A DNA stretch of 64,000 nt from an uncultured Porphyromonadaceae bacterium (GTDB taxonomy: Bacteria; Bacteroidota; Bacteroidia; Bacteroidales; Muribaculaceae): NCBI GenBank assembly GCA_947177185.1, contig CAMWTJ010000005.1:1-64000 (forward strand), given 5' to 3'. The notes below the pieces were generated by a model. It saw only the letters and a program-made list of their open reading frames with translations. It did no database searches and was not told the DNA's origin. How positions within the stretch are numbered: the stretch's first letter is position 1; each line of letters starts with the position of its first letter. Made by a program: the position numbers and the translations under genes. Below are positions 49,281 to 58,602 of the stretch, piece after piece.

Positions 49281-50354
49281 ATGTTCAAGATTCTCGACCG
49301 CTACATAATACGCAAGTTTCTGGGCACCTACGTGTTTGCCATAGCCCTGCTGCTGGCCATTGTGGTCGTGTTCGATGTCAACGAGAAGCTCGACTCCTTT
49401 CTGAAGGCGCCGCTGAGAGCCACAATCGTGGACTACTACGTGAACTTCCTGCCGTATTTCGCCAACCAGTTCTCTCCGCTGTTCACGTTTATCGCGGTGA
49501 TTTTCTTTACCTCGAAACTGGCAGGCAACAGCGAGATAATAGCCATGCTGAGCACAGGCATGAGCTTCAGAAGGCTGCTGCGGCCATATCTGATGGCAGC
49601 GGCCGTGATTGCAGCCGCCACATTCGCGCTCGACGCGTATATCATACCGCCGGCCAATGTGAAGCGCATCGACTACATGAACACGTACGTCAAGAACAAG
49701 CGTGTGGACTATGGCTCAAACATCATGCTCATGGTGCAGCCGGGACAGATTGCCTACATGAGCCGCTACGACAATATAACCAAGACCGGCGCTAAATTCT
49801 CGCTCGAATCTTTCGACGAGAACAAGCAGCTCGTGTCGCGCCTCACCGCGCAGAGCATACGCTGGGACACTCTCTACAACTGGCGCGTTAACGACTACAT
49901 AATACGCGATTTCCGCGACAACCGCGAATACATAACCAAAGGTTCCGGCCTCGACACCATCATACCCTTCGAGCCGCGCGATTTTCTGATAGCCAAGAGC
50001 GACCACGAAAAAATGACCACCGCCGACCTTTCGGAATATATCGAAGGACAGCGCCGCAGGGGCGTGGGCAATATAGCCAGTTTCGAGGTGGAGTACCACC
50101 GGCGATACGCCATCACGGCAGCTGCATTCATACTCACCGTGATAGGCATGACGCTGTCCAGCCGCAAGGTGAAAGGCGGTATGGGTGTGAACATAGGCAT
50201 CGGACTGGTGCTCAGCTTCAGCTACATACTGTTTATGACCATCACGCAGACCTTTGCTCTGTCGGGCCTGACATCGCCGCTGGTGGCCATGTGGATTCCC
50301 AACACCATTTTCACAATCATTGCGATAGTGCTTTACATGCGCGCGCGGAGGTGA
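49281..50354 (+). CDS. LptF/LptG family LPS export permease
   Basis: A 357-residue inner-membrane component of the LptB2FG transporter that extracts lipopolysaccharide toward the outer membrane. There are three N-terminal helices (FKILDRYIIRKFLGTYVFAIALLLAIVVVFDV; FSPLFTFIAVIFFTSKLAGNSEIIAMLSTGMSF, landmarks RYIIRKF and NSEIIAMLSTG), a periplasmic beta-jellyroll (about residues 125-245), and three C-terminal helices starting VEYHRRYAITAAAFILT. Whether it is F or G cannot be told by eye. It lies 17 nt after tgt, the usual order in Bacteroidales. Confidence 0.92.
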   Translation: MFKILDRYIIRKFLGTYVFAIALLLAIVVVFDVNEKLDSFLKAPLRATIVDYYVNFLPYFANQFSPLFTFIAVIFFTSKLAGNSEIIAMLSTGMSFRRLLRPYLMAAAVIAAATFALDAYIIPPANVKRIDYMNTYVKNKRVDYGSNIMLMVQPGQIAYMSRYDNITKTGAKFSLESFDENKQLVSRLTAQSIRWDTLYNWRVNDYIIRDFRDNREYITKGSGLDTIIPFEPRDFLIAKSDHEKMTTADLSEYIEGQRRRGVGNIASFEVEYHRRYAITAAAFILTVIGMTLSSRKVKGGMGVNIGIGLVLSFSYILFMTITQTFALSGLTSPLVAMWIPNTIFTIIAIVLYMRARR

Positions 50355-50374
50355 ACCATCCTGCCGTGTGCTGT

Positions 50375-50403
50375 GTTTTAGGGATATAATCACCCCCTAA
50401 AAC
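50375..50403 (+). promoter_or_regulatory. Inverted repeat ahead of the small helical protein gene
   Basis: GTTTTAGGG (50375-50383) and CCCTAAAAC (50395-50403) are perfect 9-bp inverted arms around ATATAATCACC, ending 9 nt before the ATG at 50413. It may stop or attenuate the tgt-lpt transcript, or control the small gene. Confidence 0.5.
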
Positions 50404-50412
50404 AATATTGAC

Positions 50413-50691
50413 ATGGACTATCAGAAACTCGCAGGAGAAGCCGCTGATGTGGCAAAAGAAAAAGCGGCGCAGGCTGCGGAAGCCGCTAAAGTGGCCGCAC
50501 AGGCCGAAACCGAGGCAGTGAAAGAAAACGTGCATGAGAAATCGGCCGACGCCACGGCGTGCGCCAAAGACAAGGCTGAGGCCTTGAAAGAAAAGGCCGC
50601 AGGCCTCACCGACAAGGTGAAAAGCGCCGCAGCCGACGCGCTCGACAGCATCGCCGACAAACTCCACGGACTGAGCGACAAACTGGACTGA
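50413..50691 (+). CDS. Small Ala/Lys/Glu-rich helical protein
   Basis: A 92-residue protein with no signal peptide, built almost wholly of Ala, Lys, Glu, Asp, Val in 11-residue-like periodic segments (AAEAAKVAAQAETEAVKENV; KDKAEALKEKAAGLTDKVKSAAADALDSIADKL). It should form one or more amphipathic helices, like LEA-type or CsbD/YtxH-like stress proteins. No family can be assigned. Its composition is unlike its neighbours. A leader dyad lies just upstream and a strong terminator follows, so it is likely a monocistronic, well-expressed gene. Confidence 0.7.
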   Translation: MDYQKLAGEAADVAKEKAAQAAEAAKVAAQAETEAVKENVHEKSADATACAKDKAEALKEKAAGLTDKVKSAAADALDSIADKLHGLSDKLD

Positions 50692-50724
50692 CGCTGCCCG
50701 CGCAGGCAGATAGCCCTGTATGTA

Positions 50725-50764
50725 AAAACGGCAGCCCGGCAGATGTCTGCCGGGCTGCCGTTTT
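50725..50764. terminator. Bidirectional terminator
   Basis: AAAACGGCAGCCCGGCAGA (50725-50743) pairs perfectly with TCTGCCGGGCTGCCGTTTT (50746-50764), a 19-bp stem with A and T tracts on either side. It serves the small plus-strand gene and the convergent DPP III gene. Confidence 0.9.
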
Positions 50765-50779
50765 ATAATCGGAGCGCGT

Positions 50780-52786
50780 TTATTTCAGCGCGGAGTAGTC
50801 GCGGCTGTAGCGCAGCATCTGTGCGTCGTAGTCCTCGCCGTACGACACTTTCACGTCGACAATGCTGTCGCCGTCCATCACGGGCGTGTACACGGGGTTG
50901 ACAAAGCCGCGGTAGGGAGCGATGTCGAGGGCCTCATAGCGCTCGCGCACCTCTTTGTGGAGCTCGGGGTCCACCTTCACGGCATACTGTTCCACCAGCT
51001 GGCGTCCGGCTTCGAAATCGCCGGTGCTGCGTATGCGCTGCACCTCGGCGAGCAGCTGGCCGAAGAGGCCGCGCAGGGCTTCGTAGTCGTTGATTTTGAC
51101 AAAAGTCTTGCCGTCGCGCTTCACGAGCTCTATCACATTGGCGTCCTTGCCGTGCTCGTAGGCCCATTCGGCTATGAGCTTGCGGTTGCGCATGTGGGCT
51201 TCCTCCACGTTTTTGCCGGGCTCGATGCGGTTCAGCTGCGTCATCATGCCGTTGAGGATATACTTGTAGTATTCGGCCTTGTAGGCGTCGGGATTGTCGA
51301 GCAGACCTATCTCAAGCAGTTTCGGATCGGCGAGATAGTAGAGCGCGAACAGGTCGGCGCGGGCTTCTTCCAGAGTGGAGCCATAGGCTTTGAGGGCGTC
51401 GGGGTCGACTCCGGGCAGCAGGCGTCCCGAACCGTGGCCGAGGCACTCGTGCAGGTCGGTGTGCAGATTGTCGGTGATAAAGAGATAGTCGGCCATGAGT
51501 TGGCGCGTGGGTTCGTCAATCACGAATTCCTCGTCAAAACCGTTGCCGTGGTTTGCGGCGTCGTAGGCCTGGGTGATGTTTTCGAGGGTCACGCTCTTGG
51601 AGCCGTGGGCGGCGCGTATCCAGTTGGCGTTCGGCAGGTTGATGCCGATGGGGGTGGCCGGATAGGAATCACCTGCAAGGATTGCCGCGGTGATTACCTT
51701 TGCCGACACGCCTTTCACCTTGTCCTTGCGGAACGAGGGGTCCACAGGCGAGTGGTCCTCGAACCACTGGGCGTTGGCGCTGAGTGTTTCGGTGCGGCGG
51801 CTTGCCGGGATGTTTTTGAAATTGACAATGCTTTCCCACGAGCCTGTCATGCCCAGGGGGTCGCCATAGCTTTCGATGAAGCCGTTTATGAAGTCGACCT
51901 GCGACGCTGTGTCCTCGGCCCATGCTATGGAGTAGTCGTCGAAGGTCTTGAGGTCGCCCGTGGTGTAGAATTCCACGAGTTTCTCTATGATGTGGCGCTG
52001 CGCGTCGTTTTCGGCATAGGCTTTTGCCTTGTCGAGGTTTTCCACTATCTTTTCTATGGCCGGCGAATACAGGCCTCCTATCTTGTAGACCTGCTCGCTC
52101 ACCTTGCCGTCGGCACCCTTCACGAGGCGGCTGTTGAGGCCGTAGGACACGGGGGTGAGGTCGGTGGTGTCTTTCAGCGCTGCATAGTATGCCTCCACCT
52201 CGGCCTGCGTGAGGCCGGGGCCGTAGAGGTTGCACGCCGATGTGGCTATGAGGTCGGCGTTGTCTTCCTGGTTCACGCGTTTGGCCAGGTATTCGGGGTC
52301 GAATACTACCCGCACCAGCTCGGCCTTGGTGTCGGCATCGGTGCCGATACGGTCCAGCTCAGCCTCAAGAAATGCCTGGGAGAACTCCGGCACAAACTTG
52401 TCCATGGAGTAGTGGTGGTGTATGCCGTTGCCGAACCACACCTGCTTCATGTACTTCGAGAAGGCCTTGAAATCCGGGTCGTTTTTGTCGCCGGGATATG
52501 AGGTGTAGATTTTTTCGAGCGCGCGGCGCAGAGGCAGGTTGACGGCGCAGTTCTGGTCCCACATGATGTCGCGGCCCCAGAGGGCAGCCTCGGTGAGATA
52601 GTACACAAGGGCTTTCTGATTTACCGTAAGACTGTCGAAGTCGGGCACCTGATAGCGCAGCACCTCGATGTCGGCAAAGCGGTCGGCGGTGTAATCGAAA
52701 TCGCTCTCTGCTGTCTGTTGCTGCTGCGAGCAGGCCCATAGAGAGGCGGCGGCAGTAGCCGCTGCAAGAATACTTAGATGGTTCAT
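50780..52786 (-). CDS. Dipeptidyl-peptidase III family metallopeptidase (M49), lipoprotein
   Basis: A 668-residue zinc exopeptidase that removes N-terminal dipeptides. The M49 zinc motif appears as HECLGHGSG (the HExxxGH type, with Cys at the variable place, as in other Bacteroidetes enzymes) with the third ligand in LEEARADLFALYYL. The N-terminus has a lipobox LWAC (Cys17), so the enzyme is exported and membrane-anchored rather than cytosolic. The start at 52786 is chosen because it begins the signal peptide; the tracked ORF runs 67 codons into the rlmI gene. It is 26 nt after rlmI. Confidence 0.93.
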   Translation of the reverse strand: MNHLSILAAATAAASLWACSQQQQTAESDFDYTADRFADIEVLRYQVPDFDSLTVNQKALVYYLTEAALWGRDIMWDQNCAVNLPLRRALEKIYTSYPGDKNDPDFKAFSKYMKQVWFGNGIHHHYSMDKFVPEFSQAFLEAELDRIGTDADTKAELVRVVFDPEYLAKRVNQEDNADLIATSACNLYGPGLTQAEVEAYYAALKDTTDLTPVSYGLNSRLVKGADGKVSEQVYKIGGLYSPAIEKIVENLDKAKAYAENDAQRHIIEKLVEFYTTGDLKTFDDYSIAWAEDTASQVDFINGFIESYGDPLGMTGSWESIVNFKNIPASRRTETLSANAQWFEDHSPVDPSFRKDKVKGVSAKVITAAILAGDSYPATPIGINLPNANWIRAAHGSKSVTLENITQAYDAANHGNGFDEEFVIDEPTRQLMADYLFITDNLHTDLHECLGHGSGRLLPGVDPDALKAYGSTLEEARADLFALYYLADPKLLEIGLLDNPDAYKAEYYKYILNGMMTQLNRIEPGKNVEEAHMRNRKLIAEWAYEHGKDANVIELVKRDGKTFVKINDYEALRGLFGQLLAEVQRIRSTGDFEAGRQLVEQYAVKVDPELHKEVRERYEALDIAPYRGFVNPVYTPVMDGDSIVDVKVSYGEDYDAQMLRYSRDYSALK

Positions 52787-52812
52787 TTCGTCGGAATTAT
52801 GCATTACGGATA

Positions 52813-54006
52813 TTATTCTACATAGAGCACAAGGCCTTTGAGATATTCGCCTTCGGGATGATAGATGCTCACGGGATGATCGGCCGGCTGAGTGAGCTGG
52901 TGCAGTATGCGCACGCGCCGGCGGCTCTGGGCGGCGGCGGAGAACACGGCCACGCGGAACTGCTCGCGGCTCACGGCCTGCGAGCACGAGAAGGTGAACA
53001 GCACGCCTCCGGGCGCTATTTTTTCGAACGCGCGCGCGTTAAGGCGTCTGTAGCCCTGCAGGGCATTGTGCAGGGCGCTGCGGTGTTTGGCGAACGCCGG
53101 CGGGTCGAGCACTATCAGGTCGTAGGCGCCGGCCTCCATGCTGTCGAGATGGCGGAAGGCGTCCTCGGCTACCGCGCGGTGGCGTGTGTTGCCCGGGAAA
53201 TTCAGTTCCACGTTGGCGTCGGTCAGTGCCACGGCCTTTGCCGACGAGTCGACCGACACCACTTGCTCCGCTCCTCCGCCGAGTGCGTAGACGGAAAATC
53301 CGCCCGTGTAGCAGAACATGTTGAGTACGCGGCGTCCGGCCGAGTAGCGTGCCAGCAGGGAGCGGTTGTCGCGCTGGTCCACAAAAAAGCCTGTTTTCTG
53401 GCCGCGGAGCCAGTCGATATGGAATTTGAGTCCGTTTTCTATGGCCACATTGCCGCTGTAGGAGCCCACGATGTAGTCGTTCTGCGGGTCAAGGCGCGCC
53501 TTGTAGGGCAGTGTGGTTTCGCTTTTATAATATACGTTGGCTATGCCGGCTCCGGGCAGTTCGGTGAGCGCGCGGGCTATGGTGTCGCGCACAAAGTGCA
53601 TGCCGGGGGAGTGTGCCTGCACCACGGCGGTGTCGCCGTACACATCGACCACGAGGCCCGGCAGAAAATCGCCTTCGCCGTGCACCAGCCGGAACGCGGT
53701 GTTGTCGGGGCGCTGCAGGCCGAGAGTGCGTCGCATGGCGTAGGCTTCGGCCAGGCGGCGTGCGAAAAAGGCGTCGTCGACGGCAGTGTCGGCAAAGTCG
53801 AGCATGCGCACGGCGATGCTGCCTATCTGGAAATGCCCTACGCCTATCAGGCGTCCGTCGTGGGCGGCTACGCGCACCACGCTGCCTTCTTCTATGTCGC
53901 GGGGCATCTCGGTGAGTGCGCCTGAGAACACCCAGGGGTGCAGGCGGTCGAGTGATTCTTCTTTTCCGCGGCGGAGCCGCAGGGTGGGTATGTTTTCAGC
54001 TGTCAT
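52813..54006 (-). CDS. rlmI: Class I SAM-dependent rRNA methyltransferase (RlmI-like)
   Basis: A 397-residue enzyme with an N-terminal PUA domain (residues 1-90, ESLDRLHPWVFSGALTEMP), a central RlmI-type domain, and a Rossmann methyltransferase domain. Motif I is VLNMFCYTGGFSVYALGGGA, motif II VDSSAKAV, motif IV DPPAFAKH, and FTFSCSQAVS follows; the final segment carries the HQLTQPADHPV-like tail. E. coli RlmI methylates 23S rRNA C1962. Exact position specificity here is inferred. It is 6 nt after rseP. Confidence 0.9.
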   Translation of the reverse strand: MTAENIPTLRLRRGKEESLDRLHPWVFSGALTEMPRDIEEGSVVRVAAHDGRLIGVGHFQIGSIAVRMLDFADTAVDDAFFARRLAEAYAMRRTLGLQRPDNTAFRLVHGEGDFLPGLVVDVYGDTAVVQAHSPGMHFVRDTIARALTELPGAGIANVYYKSETTLPYKARLDPQNDYIVGSYSGNVAIENGLKFHIDWLRGQKTGFFVDQRDNRSLLARYSAGRRVLNMFCYTGGFSVYALGGGAEQVVSVDSSAKAVALTDANVELNFPGNTRHRAVAEDAFRHLDSMEAGAYDLIVLDPPAFAKHRSALHNALQGYRRLNARAFEKIAPGGVLFTFSCSQAVSREQFRVAVFSAAAQSRRRVRILHQLTQPADHPVSIYHPEGEYLKGLVLYVE

Positions 54007-54012
54007 TGCGGA

Positions 54013-55464
54013 TTATTTAAGGAGAAACCGAAAAATGTCGTTGGCATTGGCATAGAGCAGCAGCATGAACAGGAATCCCATGCCTATCATGTTGGCTATC
54101 TCAAGGAAGCGTTCCGAAGGTTTGCGGCGTGTGATGATTTCCACCAGCAGGAACAGGGTGTAGCCGCCGTCGAGCGCGGGTATCGGAATGATGTTCATAA
54201 AGGCGAGTATCACAGAGAGGAAGGCCGTGATCTGCCAGAACGAATACCAGTTCCATTTTTCAGGGAAAAGACTGCCCAGGGTACCGAAGCCTCCCACACT
54301 CTGCGCGCCTTCCTTGCTGAAGACAAGGCGCAGCGACGAAACGTATGCTCCGAGCTGGCCCGTGCCTATCTCCCATCCGCGCGGCAGAGCAGCGAGCAGC
54401 GAATATTTCACCTCTTTGATTTCGAAGATGTCGTAGGGACTGAGCATCTGTATGCCTATTTTGCCGTTTTCGTTGATGCTCACGGGGATGCGCTCTTCGG
54501 CTTTGCCGTCGCGCACCACGGCCATGTCGACCGTCGCGCCCTTGTTTTCGGCGAGCGCGGGGTAGAATTCGCTCATGGACGGTGTGCGCGTGCTGCCCAC
54601 GGCCACAATGCGGTCGCCCTCGCGCAGCCCGGCCTCTATGGCGCCTTCGCCCGGCATAAGCCTGGAAATCACCACGGGCACACGCATCTGCATGATGCCT
54701 TTCGAGTTGTTGGACGCGAGTGTGCGCAGCAGGCTTTCGGGCACCACGATGTCGACACTGTCGGTGCCTCGCAGCACTTTCACCCGGGCGCCGGGCTGAA
54801 TCATGTTCCACGGCTCGGAATAGCTGAGGTCGTCGAACGGACGGCCGTCGAGCGATATGAGGCGGTCGCCGTCGCGGAAACCTGCGTCGTGCATCTCTTT
54901 TGAGAAGTCAAGTCCTTCGGTCATGGCCGAGTACGGGACCACGCGGTCGCCCCAGTGGAAGGCGATTCCGGCGTATATGATGATGGCGAGCACAAAATTC
55001 AGCAGAACGCCGGCCACCATTACGAGCAGACGCTTCCATGCTGCTTTGCTTCTGAACTCCCAGGGCTGGGGTTCCGACGCGAGGTCTTTGCTGCTTTTGG
55101 TTTCGTCGACCATGCCTGCTATGTCGCAGTAGCCGCCGAGCGGCAGCCATCCGAGTCCGTATATGGTGTCGCGCCAGGTGGGCTTGTCGGATGTGGCCGG
55201 TTTCGGGTTGCCCACACGGATGGTTTTCCACGCGTGCTGCTGCTCGGTGCCGTCGGCGTTTTCGCGGGTGTATCCGATTATCTGCAGCGTACCCTTTCGC
55301 GGGTCGTATTTAAGCAGTGAAAACCACGGGTTGAAGAACAGATAGAAACGGTTCACCTTGATGCCGAACATGCGGGCGAATATGTAGTGGCCGAACTCGT
55401 GCACCGTGACCAGTATCACCAGTGCCAGTATCAGTTGCAGGGCTTTGAAAAGAAAACTTTCCAC
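54013..55464 (-). CDS. rseP: Site-2 intramembrane metalloprotease RseP
   Basis: A 483-residue inner-membrane protease cleaving anti-sigma factors or signal-peptide remnants. The zinc motif HEFGH is in the first helix (residues 22-26) and the third ligand motif lies in NIIPIPALDGGYTLF. Two PDZ domains (about residues 190-265 and 270-350) lie between, with RDGDRLISLDG and REGDRIVAVGS as carboxylate-binding landmarks. It is somewhat longer than E. coli RseP because of an insertion after GWLPLGGYCDIAGMVDE, usual in Bacteroidetes. It follows dxr by 57 nt, a widespread gene order. Confidence 0.95.
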   Translation of the reverse strand: MESFLFKALQLILALVILVTVHEFGHYIFARMFGIKVNRFYLFFNPWFSLLKYDPRKGTLQIIGYTRENADGTEQQHAWKTIRVGNPKPATSDKPTWRDTIYGLGWLPLGGYCDIAGMVDETKSSKDLASEPQPWEFRSKAAWKRLLVMVAGVLLNFVLAIIIYAGIAFHWGDRVVPYSAMTEGLDFSKEMHDAGFRDGDRLISLDGRPFDDLSYSEPWNMIQPGARVKVLRGTDSVDIVVPESLLRTLASNNSKGIMQMRVPVVISRLMPGEGAIEAGLREGDRIVAVGSTRTPSMSEFYPALAENKGATVDMAVVRDGKAEERIPVSINENGKIGIQMLSPYDIFEIKEVKYSLLAALPRGWEIGTGQLGAYVSSLRLVFSKEGAQSVGGFGTLGSLFPEKWNWYSFWQITAFLSVILAFMNIIPIPALDGGYTLFLLVEIITRRKPSERFLEIANMIGMGFLFMLLLYANANDIFRFLLK

Positions 55465-55521
55465 TTGGAAAAATCTGAAGTTAGGAGGTTTGTGAATATA
55501 AATCGTGGTTTGCCCGGACGG

Positions 55522-56691
55522 CTATGCGCCTGCCTTTCGGATTTCTTCTTCGGCGATGGCGCGGGCCTCGCTGTTGGAGGCTACGTAGTCGGCATAGTCC
55601 GGCTCAGCCACGAACGCCGTGCGCGCGAGTGTGCGGCAGATAGTGTCGTAGATGCTGTAGAAGCCTATGCGGCCGTGCAGAAACGCGGCCACCGCTATTT
55701 CGTTGGCGGCGTTGATCACGCAGGCGGCGTTGCCGCCGCGGCGTATGGCTTCGTCGGCGAGTGTCAGGCAGGGGAAGCGCGAGGGGTCGGGGTTCTCGAA
55801 GGTGAGCGTGGCCAGCTGTTCGATGCCGAGCGGACGCTCCGCGCCGGGCAGGCGCTCGGCGCAGCCCATGGCGTATGCGATGGGCAGACGCATGTCGGGC
55901 ACTCCCATCTGTGCTTTTATGGCTCCGTCGGCAAATTCCACCATGGAGTGTATGATGCTCTGCGGATGCACGATGGCCGAGATGCGCTCGGGTTTCATGC
56001 CGAAAAGCCAGCGGGCTTCGATTATCTCGAAAGCCTTGTTCATCATTGTGGCGGAGTCGATGGTGATTTTCGCTCCCATGTCCCAGTTGGGGTGGCGCAG
56101 GGCGTCGGCGGCTGTGGCCTTTTCTATGCGGCTGCGCTCCCACGTGCGGAACGGGCCGCCGGAGGCCGTAATGATAAGGCGGCTTACGCTGTCGCGGTCT
56201 TCTCCTTCGAGGCACTGGTACACGGCCGAATGTTCGGAGTCCACGGGATATACTCGCGAAGGCGATTCGGCGAGCAGGCGCGTCACGTAGTCGCCGGCCA
56301 CCACCAGCGTTTCTTTGTTGGCGAGGGCTATGTCCTTGCCGGCGCGTATGGCCCTGATTGTGGGCTCAAGGCCGCTGTAGCCCACGGTGGCGGTGACCAC
56401 CATGTCTATTTCGGGCAGTGCGACGGCGTCGGCCACGGCTGCGGCGCCGGCGGCAGTGGCTATGCCGAGCGGCGACAGGGCCTCGCGCAATGTGCCGTAG
56501 GCGCTTTCGTCGGCTATCACAGCCAGGCGGGGGCGGAAGTGCAGGGCCTGTTCTATCAGGCTGTCGACGCGGCGTCCGGCCACGAGCACCACAGGGCGGT
56601 ACAGCTCAGGGTGTGCGGCTATGATGTCGAGCGTCTGCGTGCCTATCGAGCCGGTGCTCCCGAGTATGGCTATATTCTTAGGTGAATTCAC
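55522..56691 (-). CDS. dxr: 1-deoxy-D-xylulose-5-phosphate reductoisomerase
   Basis: A 389-residue enzyme of the MEP isoprenoid pathway forming MEP from DXP. It shows the NADPH loop ILGSTGSIGTQTLDII, LANKETLVVAGD, VDSEHSAVYQCL, ITASGGPFRTW (catalytic loop), and GAKITIDSATMMNKAFE with the metal ligands. The start codon is GTG at 56691, 23 nt after its -7 box; no ATG fits better. It heads dxr-rseP-rlmI-DPP III. Confidence 0.96.
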   Translation of the reverse strand: MNSPKNIAILGSTGSIGTQTLDIIAAHPELYRPVVLVAGRRVDSLIEQALHFRPRLAVIADESAYGTLREALSPLGIATAAGAAAVADAVALPEIDMVVTATVGYSGLEPTIRAIRAGKDIALANKETLVVAGDYVTRLLAESPSRVYPVDSEHSAVYQCLEGEDRDSVSRLIITASGGPFRTWERSRIEKATAADALRHPNWDMGAKITIDSATMMNKAFEIIEARWLFGMKPERISAIVHPQSIIHSMVEFADGAIKAQMGVPDMRLPIAYAMGCAERLPGAERPLGIEQLATLTFENPDPSRFPCLTLADEAIRRGGNAACVINAANEIAVAAFLHGRIGFYSIYDTICRTLARTAFVAEPDYADYVASNSEARAIAEEEIRKAGA

Positions 56692-56713
56692 GATTGGTTG
56701 ACTGTTTTACGTG

Positions 56714-56721
56714 CAAATATA
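56714..56721 (-). promoter_or_regulatory. -7 element of the dxr operon
   Basis: A perfect TATATTTG on the minus strand, 22 nt before the GTG start of dxr and within the 72-nt gap behind the U32 gene. Confidence 0.7.
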
Positions 56722-56763
56722 CAACAAATAATTGAAATTTAGCGTACGGCGCGCCGGCATGCG

Positions 56764-58602
56764 TCATTTCTGCCGGAGCACGTGCATCTCGCAGGCGGCG
56801 CAGTCGAAATGCAGTCGGTAGCGCAGTCCCTGGGCGCAGAGATACAGGGGCTCGGGGAGTTTTTTGCCGTCGGGCGTGCGCAGGCATGCGCCGAGTTCGC
56901 GCCGCAGGCAGTAGCGTGTGGTCATCACGCGCATTTCGCCGTCCGGGCGTTCGCTCTCCGCTGCTTTCTGCCGAACGGTGGCGCCGGCTGCCGCGTATAG
57001 CTCGGCGGCCATGGCGTTGGCCACATTGTCGTGGTAGGTGGTCACGATGCCGGCCATGTCGGTCGGCGTAAGAGCGCAAGGGCGCCGCCGGTCGTAGGCG
57101 TAACGCGCGCGTTGAGCGGCGTCGAGGGCGGCGGTGGTGTCGCGCCGCAGGGCTGTGAGCGCCGACGCGGCTATGAAGGTGCCGTCGCCCAAGGTGTCGT
57201 TGAGTGTGCGCAGCCGGTAGATGGTGTTGCCGAGGCGTTCGAGCGTGCGCCGGCGTGCGTCGGCCTGCGGGGTGTCGGCAGCTTGTATGTCGGCCGCGGA
57301 GCATAGTTCCACGCGGTTGCCGCGTTCGTCGCTTGCCTCCAGCGCTATGCGTCCGTGTGTCACCGCGCGCAGAGTCATGTCCACGGCTATGGTGCGTGTC
57401 GGGCGGGCGCGGTCGGCAGCGTCGCCGTAGGCCTTGTCGGCGTTGCGGTAGAGCATGGTTCCGGGGCGTATGTCTGTGTCAGACGCCGTCAGGACGGTGT
57501 TGCCTTCGGCGCGGTTGACGCGGAAGCCGTTGAAGCGTCCGTCTTTGTCGAAATATCCCAGTCCGTCGCCGTTGTGCAGTTCCGCCGCGGTCCGCACGGT
57601 TATGCGGCGGCGTGCGGCCGCTGTCACGCGCCCGATGGGCTCTCCGATGCTTTTCGGCGAGGCGAGCGAGGCAATCTGTCCCGGCTCCCGGCGGGGCGTG
57701 TCGAGAAAATATGTGGTGTAGCCGCGGTTGAACACTTTTGCGAGGTCGGGCGTGAAGCCCGCGTCCGCGCGTCCGCGCGAAGCCCGCACGTACTTTCCTG
57801 CTGATGCTGCCGCCACGCGGTCGAGAGCGTCGGAATAGGCCGCCACGGTAGAGCGCACGTAGGCTGCGTCCTTGAGGCGTCCTTCTATCTTGAACGACGA
57901 TATGCCGGCGTCGGCCATGCGGCCGAGCTGGTCGAGGCGCTGCATGTCGCGCAGCGACAGGTAGTGGCGTTCGGGGGCGAGGTCGCGCCCGGAGGAGTCG
58001 CACAGGCGGTAGGGCAGACGGCACATCTGCGGGCACTCGCCGCGGTTGGCGCTGCGCCCCATGGCCATGTAGCCTGCCTGGCAGTCGCCGCTGTAGCTCA
58101 CGCACAGGGCTCCGTGCACAAACGCCTCGAGCGGCACCGTGGTGGCCGCGCGCACGGCGCGTATCTCGTCGAGCGTGAGCTCGCGCGCGAGCACTATCTG
58201 CGAGAAACCGGCCTTTTCGAGCAGCGCGGCGCGTGCCGCAGTGCGCGTGTCGCACTGCGTGCTGGCGTGCAGGGCTATGGGCGGAAGGTCCATGCGCAGA
58301 TACGCCATGTCCTGCACTATCAGCGCGTCGGCGCCGGCGTCGTACAGCTCTCTTGCGAGCTGCTCGGCCGCCTTAAGCTCGGAGTCGTAGAGTATGGTGT
58401 TCATCGTCACATAGACGCGTGCGCAGAACTTATGGGCCATATCGGCCACGCGTGCTATGTCGGCCACGGAGTTGCCGGCGGCGGAACGCGCGCCGAAGGC
58501 CAGCGCGCCTATGTACACGGCGTCGGCACCGCAGAGTATGGCGTCGGCGGCAATGTCGGCGTTGCGGGCCGGAGCGAGCAGTTCGAGCGTTGTAGGTGTC
58601 AT
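56764..58602 (-). CDS. U32 family peptidase-like protein (RlhA-type)
   Basis: A 612-residue protein with the U32 core: ELLAPARNADIAADAILCGADAVYIG, then the signature region EAFVHGALCVSYSGDC with RSANRGECPQMCRLPY, and DMQRLDQLGRMADAGISSFKIEGRLK. Conserved cysteines, including a C-terminal DCAACE pair, suggest a metal or Fe-S centre. The best-studied relative with this layout, E. coli RlhA, hydroxylates 23S rRNA C2501; a peptidase role is doubtful. The ATG at 58602 is used, overlapping the PHP gene stop by 4 nt; the tracked ORF is 77 codons too long. Confidence 0.88.
   Translation of the reverse strand: MTPTTLELLAPARNADIAADAILCGADAVYIGALAFGARSAAGNSVADIARVADMAHKFCARVYVTMNTILYDSELKAAEQLARELYDAGADALIVQDMAYLRMDLPPIALHASTQCDTRTAARAALLEKAGFSQIVLARELTLDEIRAVRAATTVPLEAFVHGALCVSYSGDCQAGYMAMGRSANRGECPQMCRLPYRLCDSSGRDLAPERHYLSLRDMQRLDQLGRMADAGISSFKIEGRLKDAAYVRSTVAAYSDALDRVAAASAGKYVRASRGRADAGFTPDLAKVFNRGYTTYFLDTPRREPGQIASLASPKSIGEPIGRVTAAARRRITVRTAAELHNGDGLGYFDKDGRFNGFRVNRAEGNTVLTASDTDIRPGTMLYRNADKAYGDAADRARPTRTIAVDMTLRAVTHGRIALEASDERGNRVELCSAADIQAADTPQADARRRTLERLGNTIYRLRTLNDTLGDGTFIAASALTALRRDTTAALDAAQRARYAYDRRRPCALTPTDMAGIVTTYHDNVANAMAAELYAAAGATVRQKAAESERPDGEMRVMTTRYCLRRELGACLRTPDGKKLPEPLYLCAQGLRYRLHFDCAACEMHVLRQK

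Noticed and set aside
50957-52501. 514-residue plus-strand ORF opposite DPP III
   Set aside because: Antisense shadow; composition odd and no start signals.
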